From: Myxococcota bacterium
GTDB lineage: Bacteria; Myxococcota; B64-G9
Direction of reading: 5' to 3'
NCBI GenBank assembly: GCA_022710975.1
Contig: JAKLGA010000008.1
Coordinates: 1-64,000, forward strand
DNA length: 64,000 bases
The position numbers were made by a program, and so were the translations under genes. This document shows positions 1 through 9,103 of the stretch, in pieces (the first letter of the stretch is position 1; each line of letters begins with the position of its first letter). The notes beneath the pieces are model-generated. The model did not search any database, was not told the origin of the DNA, and saw only the letters and a list, made by a program, of their open reading frames with translations.

Positions 1-1
1 G

Positions 2-445
2 GCGCTGCGCTGGTTGGAGGCCTCCACGCAGCATTCCTCGGAGGTGCTGCCGTCGTTGCCTGCCAAGCCCGAGGAGGTCGTGCTCCAGCCCGGCATGGGG
101 TCCTGGGGCTCGGGTACCGAGACCTTGCTTTTCGCTTCCACGAGCCGGCTCCTGGTGGAGTTCTCGTACCACGGGAAGCGGCGCAGGGCCGAGCCATACA
201 ACCTCCATAGGGCGGGGAACGGGAACCTGCTGCTGTATGCCTGGGAGCTCGAAGCGGGCCAGATCAAGGCCTTCTCGGTGTCCGACATTCGCGACTTGCG
301 GGTGACCGACGAGTCCTTCATTCCCAGGTTCCAGACTCCGTTGAGACCCGTGGGCAGAAAGTCCACCGTGGCCGGCAAGCGGTCTGCATCCCGGCTTCCA
401 AAACCAGCCCGTGCACGACGTGTCAAGAAGCCCGGCAGCACCTAG
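2..445 (+). CDS. WYL-domain-like protein, 5' end outside window
   Basis: Only the C-terminal part is present. The frame is open to the left edge, and the first in-window start (TTG at 14) has no clear ribosome-binding site, so the true start is upstream. The visible segment LLVEFSYHGKRRRAEP, then GNLLLYAWE, then IKAFSVSDIRDLRVTD follows the beta-rich pattern of WYL ligand-sensing domains. The last 35 residues are basic and low in complexity. WYL proteins are commonly transcription factors found in defence or mobile regions, but no DNA-binding domain can be seen because the N-terminus is missing. The third codon positions are less G/C-rich than in genes after 4887, fitting the mobile-element context. 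Assignment rests on one short domain. Confidence 0.6.
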   Translation, partial: ALRWLEASTQHSSEVLPSLPAKPEEVVLQPGMGSWGSGTETLLFASTSRLLVEFSYHGKRRRAEPYNLHRAGNGNLLLYAWELEAGQIKAFSVSDIRDLRVTDESFIPRFQTPLRPVGRKSTVAGKRSASRLPKPARARRVKKPGST

Positions 446-480
446 ACCATTGGCCCCGCTGAAAGGCAGGCTTCAGGCAG

Positions 481-816
481 TCAAGGAGCCGTCTTCGGGC
501 GGCTGGTCCCCAGCATCTCCGCAGCCAGCTCCATCGCCTTCTGGCCCGCGTGGGGGATCACCGACCGGTGGGGATCGAGGCACCTGACCACCATCTGTTC
601 GGTCGCGAGGATGGCCACGATGAGCCGCTCCCACTTGACCGCGAGCTTCTGAAGATCGTCCATGGTGACGGGGTCGCCGCACCCTGGTCCGCGCTTGGCA
701 AGCGCCTCTTCGAGGAGCAATCGAACCGTTTCCGAGAGGCTCGTTCGGTCCTGGAACGAGGTCGCCTGGACGCGCGAGTGGAGCAGCTTGGACATCCGGA
801 TGGTCACACTTGGCAT
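481..816 (-). CDS. Ribbon-helix-helix (CopG/Arc-type) small protein
   Basis: 111 residues. The start is the ATG at 816 because AGGAGG lies 7 bases before it; upstream in-frame codons lack such a site. The N-terminus SVTIRMSKLLHSRVQ is a short beta strand followed by a helix, then SLSETVRLLLEEAL, the pattern of ribbon-helix-helix DNA-binding dimers used by antitoxins, plasmid partition or relaxosome accessory proteins and small repressors. The C-terminal 60 residues (DDLQKLAVKWERLIVAILATEQ) are helical and of unknown role, possibly for oligomerisation. No toxin gene is adjacent: the next gene on this strand to the left is beyond the window and the neighbouring TPR gene diverges. It could regulate itself and the divergent promoter region, which holds several palindromes. 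DNA binding is inferred. Confidence 0.7.
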   Translation of the reverse strand: MPSVTIRMSKLLHSRVQATSFQDRTSLSETVRLLLEEALAKRGPGCGDPVTMDDLQKLAVKWERLIVAILATEQMVVRCLDPHRSVIPHAGQKAMELAAEMLGTSRPKTAP

Positions 817-1403
817 GGTCTCCTCCTGAGTGGTTGGGGTCGTGCTCAGCAAGGAACGTGCCTCGCGATCGGGACCGGCCAAGTCCACGGATTTGGCCCA
901 CCGATGGACTCACATCGGACATCAGCGCGGCCGGAATTCCGGCCACGTGTCCGGAAATCCGGCCGGCCACCGGCCACAATTTTTGTCGCGCCCGTCGTAC
1001 CAAGTGTCCAACCCACAACTGGTGCACGCGGTTGACAAAAGGAGTTGCGCGGGCGCAATTTGTCCAACGTTTTGTAATCTACTGACGATCGCCCTTGTCC
1101 TACGCTTTTCCGTTTTCCGCCCCTGGACTTGGCCTGCAAACAACGGTTGCGTTGGGTGTGGACCGAATACAGGGGGCTGGGGGGACCCCAGGCCGAAACA
1201 GAAAAGCTGGGGCGCGCGATCATGCGAAGCGATCAAGATCCATTGAGCTTCGCCCCATCATCCGCGTGGCGCTCCATGCACCTGAACCATCCCGCGCGAA
1301 GTGGGTCCTGCAGTCCGCCGGGCAGTCCGCTGTGCTTGTCCTCCTGGCTCCCGTCAGCTACGCTCGGACCCAGGTTCCTGATGAGCGTTCGAGGAGGGCC
1401 GCC
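817..1403. promoter_or_regulatory. Divergent intergenic region with palindromes, no gene
   Basis: 587 bp between the divergent ribbon-helix-helix gene and the TPR lipoprotein gene. No reading frame here looks coding. It holds a perfect 16-bp palindrome GGCCGGAATTCCGGCC (929-944), a related copy CCGGAAATCCGGCC (951-964), a TTGACA hexamer at 1032-1037, a perfect 14-bp palindrome TTGCGCGGGCGCAA (1045-1058) and TGTAAT (1073-1078). These are candidate operators and promoter parts, but no -35/-10 pair has convincing spacing. Confidence 0.45.
929..968. repeat. GGCCGGAAWWCCGGCC-type palindromes, two copies
   Basis: GGCCGGAATTCCGGCC at 929-944 is perfectly self-complementary. Six bases later CCGGAAATCCGGCCGGCC repeats the core. 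A third copy with loop AAAA lies at 3209-3224, and the tRNA terminator at 4688-4721 contains the same GGCCGGTTT/AAACCGGCC arms. The motif was noticed only in the first 4.7 kb, so it may be an element-specific protein-binding site or hairpin. Confidence 0.5.
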
Positions 1404-3152
1404 ATGGGACGCGGGGCAGGGATGGTCGGCAAGCTCGTTGTGCTCGACCTGTGGATCTGTGTTGCGCTCGTCGTGGTGTCCTGCCAGGAGCGGACCGACG
1501 GCCCTCCACCCAACCAGGGAGCTGTCGCCGAGTGGGAAGCGCTCCAGATTGAGGCTGATTCCCTCTTGAAGGCTGCCCAGTACGACCAGGGGCTGGTCGC
1601 GGCGAACAAGGCGCTGCAGTTGGCCGAGCAGACCCATGGTCCCGATCATCCTGGCGTGGCCAGGTGCTTGAACACGCTCGCCAGGCTGCACCGCGCTCAG
1701 GCGCGCTTCTCGCAGGCCGAGGAGATCGCCAGGCGCGCCCTGGCGATCCAAGAGAAAGTCCTCGGTCCGGAGCACCCCGAGGTGGCCACGAGCCTGAACA
1801 CGCTGGCGGAGCTGCTTGGAGATCTGGGCCAGTACGCTCAGATGGAGCCGCTCCTCCTGCGCGCGCTGGCGATCCAGGAGAGGGCCCTCGGCCCGGAGCA
1901 CCTCGAGGTTTCCGAGAGCCTCAAGAACCTCGCGAGCCTGGCCTATGTCCAGGGCCAGTTCGTGCAAGCCGAGCAGTACATCGAACGTTCGCTTTCGATC
2001 AGGGAGAAATCGCTCGGCTCGGAGCATCCTGATGTGGCCGAGAGCCTGAACCTCGCCGGGTTCGCTGCATTTGCCCAGGGCCAGTACGCGAAGGCCGCGC
2101 CTCTCTTCAAGCGCGCGCTGGCGATCCGCGAGAAGGCGCTAGGACCTGAGCATCCTGACGTGGCCGAGAGCCTGACAAGCCTCGCGATGATCCACCGAAC
2201 GCAGGGCCTGTACTCGGCGGCCGAGCCGCTCCTGCTGCGCGCGCTGGCGGTTTTCGAGAAGTCGCTCGGCAAGGAGCATCCCCGCGTGGCCTCGTGCCTT
2301 CGCGGCATGGCATCACTGTACCTCGACCAGAACCTTTACGACCGGGCCGAACCACTCCTCCTGCGTGGGCTGGCGATCCGGGAGAAGGCGCTGGGACCGG
2401 AGCACCCCGAGGTGGCCGCGAGTCTGAACGGCCTTGCGGTGCTGTACGACGGCAGAGGTCAGTACGGACACGCCGAATCACTCTACAAACGTGCGCTGGA
2501 GATCAGTGAGAAGGTCCTCGGCCCCGAGCATCCCGGCGTCGCAGTGAGCCTTGGCAACCTCGCAGTGCATTACCGCGTCCAGAGTCTGTATGCTCAGGCA
2601 GAGCCGCTGTACATGCGCGCGCTGGCGATCGACGAAAAGGCGCTCGGCCCGGAGCATCCCGAGGTGGCGAGGATCCTGACTAGCCTCGCCATGTGCTTCC
2701 TAGATCAGGGCCAGCTCTTCAAGGCCGAGCCTCTTCTGGTACGCGCGTTGACCATCGCGGAAAAGGCCTTTGGCCCTGAGCATCCCAAGGTCGCAAGAGC
2801 GCTGAGCAGCCTCGCGTTGCTCTACACCAGCCTGGGCCAGTACAGCGTAGCCGAGCCCCTCCACCAGCGCGCACTGGCGATCCGCGAGAAGGCTTTCGGT
2901 CCGGAGAACTTCGAAGTGGCCAACAGCCTACACAACCTCGCTGCCCATTACCGCGACCAGGGCCAGTATGCTCAGGCCGAACCTCTTTTCCAGCGCGCGG
3001 CAGCCGTCACCGAGAAGGCCCTGGGCCCGGATCACCCCCATGTGGCCACATGCCTTGACAGCCTGGCCGGGCTCTACCGCAAGACCGGTCGGGACGCTGA
3101 GGCCGAACCCCTCGAGAAGCGCGCGGCCGCCATCCGGGCCATCAGGCGGTAG
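1404..3152 (+). CDS. Lipoprotein with 12 kinesin-light-chain-type TPR repeats
   Basis: 582 residues from the ATG at 1404, chosen because GAGGAGG sits 7 bases upstream and the protein then opens with a signal peptide: residues 8-27 are hydrophobic and end in VVVSC, a lipobox-like site with Cys27. Twelve 42-residue TPR units follow, each built on GPEHPEVAxSLNxLA, then a QGxYAQAEPLxxRALAIxEKAL helix. This is the TPR_10/kinesin-light-chain subfamily, which forms a protein-binding solenoid. Nothing enzymatic is fused, so it is a surface or periplasmic scaffold of unknown partner. It lies between a regulator-like gene and the recombinase and is probably cargo of the element. The repeats are nearly identical in framework but vary at helix surfaces. 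Family certain, role unknown. Confidence 0.85.
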   Translation: MGRGAGMVGKLVVLDLWICVALVVVSCQERTDGPPPNQGAVAEWEALQIEADSLLKAAQYDQGLVAANKALQLAEQTHGPDHPGVARCLNTLARLHRAQARFSQAEEIARRALAIQEKVLGPEHPEVATSLNTLAELLGDLGQYAQMEPLLLRALAIQERALGPEHLEVSESLKNLASLAYVQGQFVQAEQYIERSLSIREKSLGSEHPDVAESLNLAGFAAFAQGQYAKAAPLFKRALAIREKALGPEHPDVAESLTSLAMIHRTQGLYSAAEPLLLRALAVFEKSLGKEHPRVASCLRGMASLYLDQNLYDRAEPLLLRGLAIREKALGPEHPEVAASLNGLAVLYDGRGQYGHAESLYKRALEISEKVLGPEHPGVAVSLGNLAVHYRVQSLYAQAEPLYMRALAIDEKALGPEHPEVARILTSLAMCFLDQGQLFKAEPLLVRALTIAEKAFGPEHPKVARALSSLALLYTSLGQYSVAEPLHQRALAIREKAFGPENFEVANSLHNLAAHYRDQGQYAQAEPLFQRAAAVTEKALGPDHPHVATCLDSLAGLYRKTGRDAEAEPLEKRAAAIRAIRR

Positions 3153-3584
3153 GGGCAACCCGGTCTACGCAGCCATGCGGGTGGGTGGCCGGATGGCCGG
3201 CCACTCCCGGCCGGAAAACCGGCCACCCTTGGTGGCCGCCTCCATTCGCGATGTCTTACGAGCAGCCTGGATCGCGGGGGAGCGAACTCCAGAAACCAAA
3301 GCAGACACCATTTTCCGCGCCATGGCGTTGTCCTACGGTGCGCGCCTCGTCTTCGGATCGTCCGCTGGCACGACCCTTGCCAGTGTTCCGTACGTGATCG
3401 AACCCAATCCCAGACTCCTGCCGATGGTCGATGGGCCGACCTCCAACACGATCGCGATACGCGGTCTGGCCGACGCTGCCGAGAGCCTTGGGCTCCTCCT
3501 GGAGCTGCAGGCCGAGCTGTCCAGGCGTTGTGGTATTCTTCCTGGTGCTGCTGATCCGGAGCGCCAGGAGAGGAGGGATGAGAC
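3153..3584. other. 432-bp gap holding a hairpin and a doubtful ORF
   Basis: Between the TPR lipoprotein and the recombinase there is no clearly supported gene. The left part is rich in GGCC and contains the hairpin at 3209-3224. The right part is open in one forward frame (see 3175-3756). Purine-rich AGGAGAGGAGGG just before 3585 serves as the recombinase ribosome-binding site. Confidence 0.5.
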
Positions 3585-3756
3585 ATGGCGCGACGGAGCA
3601 AGGGCTACCGGGTCCTCGGACCCTACGCCCACCGAGCCCGATGGAGAATCGTTCTTTTCGGACCAGAAGGCGACCGAAGCGTGGAGACGTTTGGAACGGA
3701 AGCGGAGGCAAAGGCGGCAGCGCGGGTGCTCAGACGGCAAGCGCCAGGCCGGATGA
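3175..3756 (+). CDS. Possible small hypothetical gene overlapping integrase start
   Basis: An open frame from ATG 3175 (alternatives ATG 3193 and 3322) runs 172 bp into the recombinase gene in another frame. The middle part (residues about 22-110, e.g. IRDVLRAAW, YGARLVFGSSAGTTLASVPYV, IRGLADAAESLGLLLELQAEL) reads like ordinary protein with a helical end, while the last 60 residues are Arg-rich and look like a shadow of the recombinase. No ribosome-binding site precedes any of the starts and no family is recognised. It may be a decayed element gene. Listed only because nothing else explains 3240-3550. Confidence 0.22.
   Translation: MRVGGRMAGHSRPENRPPLVAASIRDVLRAAWIAGERTPETKADTIFRAMALSYGARLVFGSSAGTTLASVPYVIEPNPRLLPMVDGPTSNTIAIRGLADAAESLGLLLELQAELSRRCGILPGAADPERQERRDETWRDGARATGSSDPTPTEPDGESFFSDQKATEAWRRLERKRRQRRQRGCSDGKRQAG
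3209..3224. repeat. Hairpin GGCCGG-AAAA-CCGGCC
   Basis: A 6-bp perfect stem with an AAAA loop, 57 bp after the TPR lipoprotein stop codon. It could end that transcript, but no T-run follows. The same core motif occurs at 929-964 and in the tRNA terminator. Confidence 0.5.
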
Positions 3757-4622
3757 CGGTCGGGCGCGCGCTGGAGCGGTACGAGGAGCACCAGCGGCGC
3801 AAGGGCAACAAGGCGGGCAGCATCGCGCACAACCTGTGGCGCCTCCGAAAGTGGCTCGACGAGGACCAGGCCATCGCCGACGTGACCGAGGGACAGATGA
3901 AGAAGACGTACCAGGAGCGGGCCAGCCACCTTGCCGCGGATTCGCACCGCGGTGAGCTGGCCGTGGTCAAGACCTTCTTCAACTGGGCCGTGGCGCAGGA
4001 GCTCATCACCCGCTCGCCCGCGGAGAAGGTCGAGCCCGTGGGCCGAAGGCGACGTGGCAAGGCCCAGCTCAGGAAGGGCGAGGCCAAGGCCTTCGCCGCC
4101 AAGGCGCTCCTCATGGCCCAGGGTGGCGACGATGGCGCCCTGGCGGCCCTGGCCGCGTTGATCCTGGGCCTCCGCTCGAGCGAGCTACGGCTGCGGCAGG
4201 TGCGCGACGTGGACGAGTCGGACGAGGGCGTGCTCCTGTGGGTGGACGCCGGCAAGACGGAGGCGGCCAGGCGCTTCATGGAGGTGCCCGAGCCCCTGGC
4301 AGGGCTCTTCCTGGGGCTCGTCGGCACCCGGGCCAAGGAGGACTGGCTGTTCCCCTCGGCCGCGGCCGGCACGGGCCACCGGGAGGCCACCTGGCTCCGC
4401 AAGGCCGTCAGGCGGGTCTGCAAGGCCGCAGGGGTGCCCAGGGTCTGCCCGCACGGTCTGAGGGGCACCTGGGCCACGCTGACGACCGACGCGGGCGTTG
4501 CGGCGCACGTGGTCGCCAGGGAGCTGGGCCACACGAACCCGTCCGTGACCAAGGAGCACTACACCGAGCGCGGCGCCGACGACCGGGCCAGGACCCGCAA
4601 GCTGCACCTGGTGGCGGGCTGA
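3585..4622 (+). CDS. Tyrosine recombinase (integrase)
   Basis: 345 residues, start ATG 3585 preceded by GAGGAGGG. It catalyses site-specific strand exchange through a 3'-phosphotyrosine intermediate. Residues 1-55 resemble an arm-binding region; 57-150 form the core-binding SAM-like domain (MTVGRALERYEEH, then HRGELAVVKTFFNWAVAQELI). The catalytic domain keeps every expected residue: Arg197 (GLRSSEL), Lys224 (AGKTEAAR), His290 and Arg293 (PHGLRGTWA), His316 (ELGHTNPSVT) and the nucleophile Tyr326 (EHYTERG). Length and order fit phage/island integrases. It ends 102 bp before the 3' end of tRNA-Ala, the probable attachment site. No excisionase is visible unless the small 481-816 regulator has that role. 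The enzyme looks intact, so the element could still be mobile. Confidence 0.93.
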   Translation: MARRSKGYRVLGPYAHRARWRIVLFGPEGDRSVETFGTEAEAKAAARVLRRQAPGRMTVGRALERYEEHQRRKGNKAGSIAHNLWRLRKWLDEDQAIADVTEGQMKKTYQERASHLAADSHRGELAVVKTFFNWAVAQELITRSPAEKVEPVGRRRRGKAQLRKGEAKAFAAKALLMAQGGDDGALAALAALILGLRSSELRLRQVRDVDESDEGVLLWVDAGKTEAARRFMEVPEPLAGLFLGLVGTRAKEDWLFPSAAAGTGHREATWLRKAVRRVCKAAGVPRVCPHGLRGTWATLTTDAGVAAHVVARELGHTNPSVTKEHYTERGADDRARTRKLHLVAG

Positions 4623-4680
4623 AAAGTGGGGAATGAAATGAGTTCGAATCGTTCCCCAGGGTGTTTTTCGGGTGGTGGTA

Positions 4681-4721
4681 AAAAAAGTAAGGGCCGGTTT
4701 CCCTTAGAAAACCGGCCCTTA
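4681..4721 (-). terminator. Intrinsic terminator of tRNA-Ala
   Basis: On the minus strand a perfect 13-bp stem (arms 4709-4721 and 4688-4700) with an 8-nt loop is followed by C and six T residues. It begins 4 bases after the tRNA 3' end. The arms carry the GGCCGGTTT core seen in the palindromes at 929-964 and 3209-3224, so the terminator may have been supplied by the inserted element. Confidence 0.85.
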
Positions 4722-4724
4722 GAG

Positions 4725-4797
4725 TGGAGCTGATCGGGATCGAACCGACGGCCTCTTGAATGCCATTCAAGCGCTCTCCCAGCTGAGCTACAGCCCC
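4725..4797 (-). tRNA. tRNA-Ala (anticodon GGC)
   Basis: A 73-nt cloverleaf on the minus strand. The acceptor stem GGGGCTG pairs with CAGCTCC (one G-T pair), and discriminator A is at 4725. The D arm is AGCTCAGCTGGGAGAGC, the anticodon stem is CTTGA/TCAAG with loop ATGGCAT, and the T loop is GGTTCGATCC. Anticodon GGC reads Ala GCC/GCU codons. CCA is not encoded. Its 3' end faces the recombinase gene, making it the probable integration site. Confidence 0.95.
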
Positions 4798-4886
4798 ACA
4801 ATGGAAAAGAACAGGCCGGGTTCCCGGCGTCGCGAGGGCCCGTTCTAGCAAAGGCCCCCTCCCCTGTCAAGCACGAATTCGCCCGC

Positions 4887-5831
4887 TCACTTCCCCTTCT
4901 TTCCCCGCTTCTTGCCCTCCTTGGCCGCCTCCTTCTTGGCGGCCTTCTTGCCCTCGGAGAGCACGCCCTGCTCGAGCAGGCTCTGGCGCACCTCGTCCGC
5001 GCTCGCCCAGGGGGCCGGCGCCACGTGGACCTTCCAGCGCCAGATCATCAGCCCGATGGCCACGGGGATCAGCACCAGCCCGATGAACTGCGAGGTCGAG
5101 AGCGCTCCGAACACCGTGCCGCGGTCGTCGTCGTCGCGGATCAGCTCCAGCAGGAAACGCCCCACCGCGTACAGCGGGATCATGATCAGGAAGGCCTGGC
5201 CGGTGAAGCGCCGCTTCTTGAGCAGCAGCAGCGCGATGGGCACGAGCGCCCAGCCGAGCAGCGACTCGTAGAGCTGGGTCGGGTGCACGTGAGGGCTCCA
5301 GGCGTTGGCCCCGGCGGTGGAGCCCAGCAGCTCGCGCGCGGCCTGGCTGCCCGGGGGGAAGCTCACGGCCCAGGGCAGATCGGTCACCTGGCCGTAGCAG
5401 CAGCCGGCCAGGAAGCAGCCGATGCGGGTGAAGCCGAGCCCCATCACCAGGCTCGGGGAGGCGCAGTCGGCCATGTTCCAGAAGTCGAACTTCTTCAGCC
5501 AGGCGTACACCACCACAGCCAGCGTGCCGCCGATGTAGCCGCCGTAGGCCACCAGCCCCTCGCAGCGCCCGGCGAACAGCACGTTGACCAGCCCCTTCAT
5601 GCGCACCGTGTCCCAGGAGTTGTTGGAGATGATGTGGGCGATGCGCGCCCCGACCAGGGCGAAGATGATGGCCAGCACCAGCCCGGTGGTCACGAAGCGG
5701 TAGGGCAGCCGCTGGCGGTTGGTGAAGTGCAGGGTCAGGTACCAGCCGGAGATGAAGGCCAGCCCCAGCATCACGCCGTAGGCGTACACCGGCAACTCGA
5801 CCAGCGGGACGGTGAACAGGATCGGTTTCAT
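4887..5831 (-). CDS. lgt: Prolipoprotein diacylglyceryl transferase
   Basis: 314 residues. Moves diacylglyceryl from phosphatidylglycerol to the lipobox Cys of prolipoproteins in the inner membrane, the first step for the many lipoproteins in this window. About seven membrane segments; the signatures are LVAYGGYIGGTLA, RIGCFLAGCCYG, HPTQLYESLLG and GRFLLELIRDDDDRG. The GCFLAGCCYG version differs from the E. coli type (GNFINGELYG) but is common in related divergent Lgt proteins. The C-terminal 25 residues are a Lys-rich tail (KKAAKKEAAKEGKKRGKK), not usual in the family, probably cytoplasmic. The start at 5831 follows a promoter (5838-5866) so closely that the mRNA is likely leaderless; there is no ribosome-binding site. 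It diverges from the FHA gene at 5945. Confidence 0.9.
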   Translation of the reverse strand: MKPILFTVPLVELPVYAYGVMLGLAFISGWYLTLHFTNRQRLPYRFVTTGLVLAIIFALVGARIAHIISNNSWDTVRMKGLVNVLFAGRCEGLVAYGGYIGGTLAVVVYAWLKKFDFWNMADCASPSLVMGLGFTRIGCFLAGCCYGQVTDLPWAVSFPPGSQAARELLGSTAGANAWSPHVHPTQLYESLLGWALVPIALLLLKKRRFTGQAFLIMIPLYAVGRFLLELIRDDDDRGTVFGALSTSQFIGLVLIPVAIGLMIWRWKVHVAPAPWASADEVRQSLLEQGVLSEGKKAAKKEAAKEGKKRGKKGK

Positions 5832-5837
5832 GCCGGC

Positions 5838-5866
5838 TTTATCCGACAGGGCGCCGGAATTTGCAA
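5838..5866 (-). promoter_or_regulatory. lgt promoter
   Basis: Minus-strand TTGCAA (5866-5861), 17-bp spacer, GATAAA (5843-5838). The -10 ends 6 bp before the lgt ATG, so transcription should start at the initiation codon. No Shine-Dalgarno sequence is present. Confidence 0.55.
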
Positions 5867-5944
5867 GCGCGCCGGCGCGCGGAGTTGCGGACGGCGCGGG
5901 TTGCGGGTAAGCTCCGAGCCCGAGGACGGTCCGAGGAGGAGCGC

Positions 5945-7225
5945 ATGCCGAGTTGCCCGCAGTGCGGCGCCGAGAACAGGGAGGGGGCCCGCTTCTGCGT
6001 GGCCTGCGGCGCGCCGCAGGCCAGCGACGCCCCGCCCGACCTCGACTCCTTCCTCGACGCCGGCATCGTGTGCCCGAAGTGCGACACCTACAACGAGCCC
6101 AACCAGAAGAGCTGCACCGCCTGCGGCGAGAGCCTGAGCGGGCTGACCGGCCTGATCCGCTCCGTGGACGCCCCGGCCGCGGCCCAGGCTCCGGCCCCGA
6201 AGGATCCGGCCCCGGCCCCCCGGCCCGATCCGACCCCGGCTCCGAAGGATCCGACCCCGGCCCCGACCCCCGCCTCGCTGCCCCGCGCGGAGGCCAGGCC
6301 GAGCTCCCACCGGCAGCTCGAGATCGTCTCCGCCACACCGGCTCCCGTGCGCGCGGTGCCGCTCGAGGCGGCCAACCCCACGGGCACCATGCCGATCGAG
6401 CTGGTGCCCAAGCGCCCGACCGCGCCCATGGCCTCGGCCGTCCCGGCCTCGGCCTCCCTGTGCCCGGTGTGCCGGGCGGCCCTGCCGGCCGGCCAGAGCG
6501 TGTGCCTGGCCTGCGGCCAGCGCATCGCGCCGCCGCCGCCGCCGCTGAACGAGACGGCCTCCAACCTGAGCATCCGCCTGCGCCTGGTGCGCGGCTACGG
6601 GCGCGAGGACTCGACCTTCCCGGTGGGCCCCCAGGGCCTGACCATCGGCCGCCGGGGCGCCATGGTGAGCATCGCCGACGATCCCTTCCTGGCCCCCCGC
6701 CACCTGGCGCTGCGGCTGGACCAGGGCACGCTCGTGGCCGAGGATCAGGGCGGGCTGAACGGCACCTTCCTGCGCATCCGCGCGCTGACCGAGATCAAGC
6801 AGGGCGCCGAGTTCATCGCCGGCAACCAGCGCTTCATGCTGCTCGGGCTGGGCGGACCGACCACCGACGTGCGCATGCCCGTGTCCCAGGACACGCGCCC
6901 CTACGGCGGCCCGGTGCCCAAGCAGCTCTTCGTGGCCCTGCGGCTGCACCACGCCACGGCCTCCGGCCAGCCGGTGGGCGGCTCGGTGATCCTGCGCACC
7001 GGGCCCATCATCGCCATCGGCCAGCGGGGCTGCGATCTCAATTTCCCCACCGACCCGGCCCTGGCCCCGCACCACCTGGAGCTGCACCTGAAGCCCACCG
7101 GCATCGGGCTGGTGGAGATCGGCGCCACCAGCGGCGTGTTCCTGCGCCTGCAGCGGCCGACCGTGCTCAGGAACGGGGACGAGCTGCTGGCGGGCGACGA
7201 GATCTTCCGCGTCGAGATCGGCTAG
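5945..7225 (+). CDS. Zinc-ribbon protein with two FHA domains
   Basis: 426 residues from ATG 5945, with AGGAGGA 5 bases upstream. The N-terminus has two zinc-ribbon pairs (CPQC/CVAC at residues 4-22 and CPKC/CTAC at about 43-61), then a Pro/Ala linker of about 100 residues, a third CPVC/CLAC pair, and two forkhead-associated folds. FHA1 is around GLTIGRRGAMVSIADDPFLAPRH, FHA2 around IAIGQRGCDLNFPTDPALAPHH. FHA domains bind phosphothreonine; the GR...RH framework survives in FHA1, while FHA2 has GQ and HH in place of GR and RH, so its phosphopeptide binding may be lost. No signal peptide, so probably cytoplasmic. Faces the kinase gene at 7239-9032, a likely phosphorylation partner (inference). 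Confidence 0.85.
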   Translation: MPSCPQCGAENREGARFCVACGAPQASDAPPDLDSFLDAGIVCPKCDTYNEPNQKSCTACGESLSGLTGLIRSVDAPAAAQAPAPKDPAPAPRPDPTPAPKDPTPAPTPASLPRAEARPSSHRQLEIVSATPAPVRAVPLEAANPTGTMPIELVPKRPTAPMASAVPASASLCPVCRAALPAGQSVCLACGQRIAPPPPPLNETASNLSIRLRLVRGYGREDSTFPVGPQGLTIGRRGAMVSIADDPFLAPRHLALRLDQGTLVAEDQGGLNGTFLRIRALTEIKQGAEFIAGNQRFMLLGLGGPTTDVRMPVSQDTRPYGGPVPKQLFVALRLHHATASGQPVGGSVILRTGPIIAIGQRGCDLNFPTDPALAPHHLELHLKPTGIGLVEIGATSGVFLRLQRPTVLRNGDELLAGDEIFRVEIG

Positions 7226-7238
7226 GGGCGTACCCGGC

Positions 7239-9032
<1,794 letters not shown>

Positions 9033-9061
9033 CCAGACCCCCAACGCGTGGATCTGGCGGG

Positions 9062-9090
9062 TGTATATCCCAGGCCCGGGGCGGTTGCAA
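9062..9090 (-). promoter_or_regulatory. Promoter of the Ser/Thr kinase gene
   Basis: Minus strand: TTGCAA (9090-9085), 17-bp spacer, TATACA (9067-9062). Gives a predicted leader of about 23 nt before the ATG at 9032. Back to back with the plus-strand promoter at 9104-9133. Confidence 0.7.
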
Positions 9091-9103
9091 CCCCTGCGTC
9101 GGC

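Larger units (their letters stand above)
1..4724. mobile_element. Probable end of an integrative element inserted at tRNA-Ala
   Basis: A complete tyrosine recombinase gene (3585-4622) ends 102 bp from the 3' end of an intact tRNA-Ala on the opposite strand. This is the usual layout when an element integrates into the 3' end of a tRNA and restores it. Genes between the window edge and the tRNA have third codon positions clearly less G/C-biased than the rest of the window, and include a WYL-like fragment, a ribbon-helix-helix protein and a repeat lipoprotein. The far end and the duplicated tRNA fragment (the second att site) must lie left of the window, so the size and cargo are unknown. Extent is inferred; the recombinase and tRNA are seen directly. 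Confidence 0.55.

Noticed and set aside
550-1246. Overlapping forward frames of 91-161 codons
   Set aside because: Antisense to the ribbon-helix-helix gene and its promoter; no protein-like pattern and no good start sites.
3074-3601. Minus-strand 175-codon frame before the integrase
   Set aside because: Low-complexity Arg/Pro/His composition, no ribosome-binding site; overlaps the end of the TPR gene.
5832-6338. N-terminal extension of Lgt
   Set aside because: The extra 169 residues are Arg/Ser/Gly-rich and antisense to the FHA gene. The family begins at the ATG at 5831.
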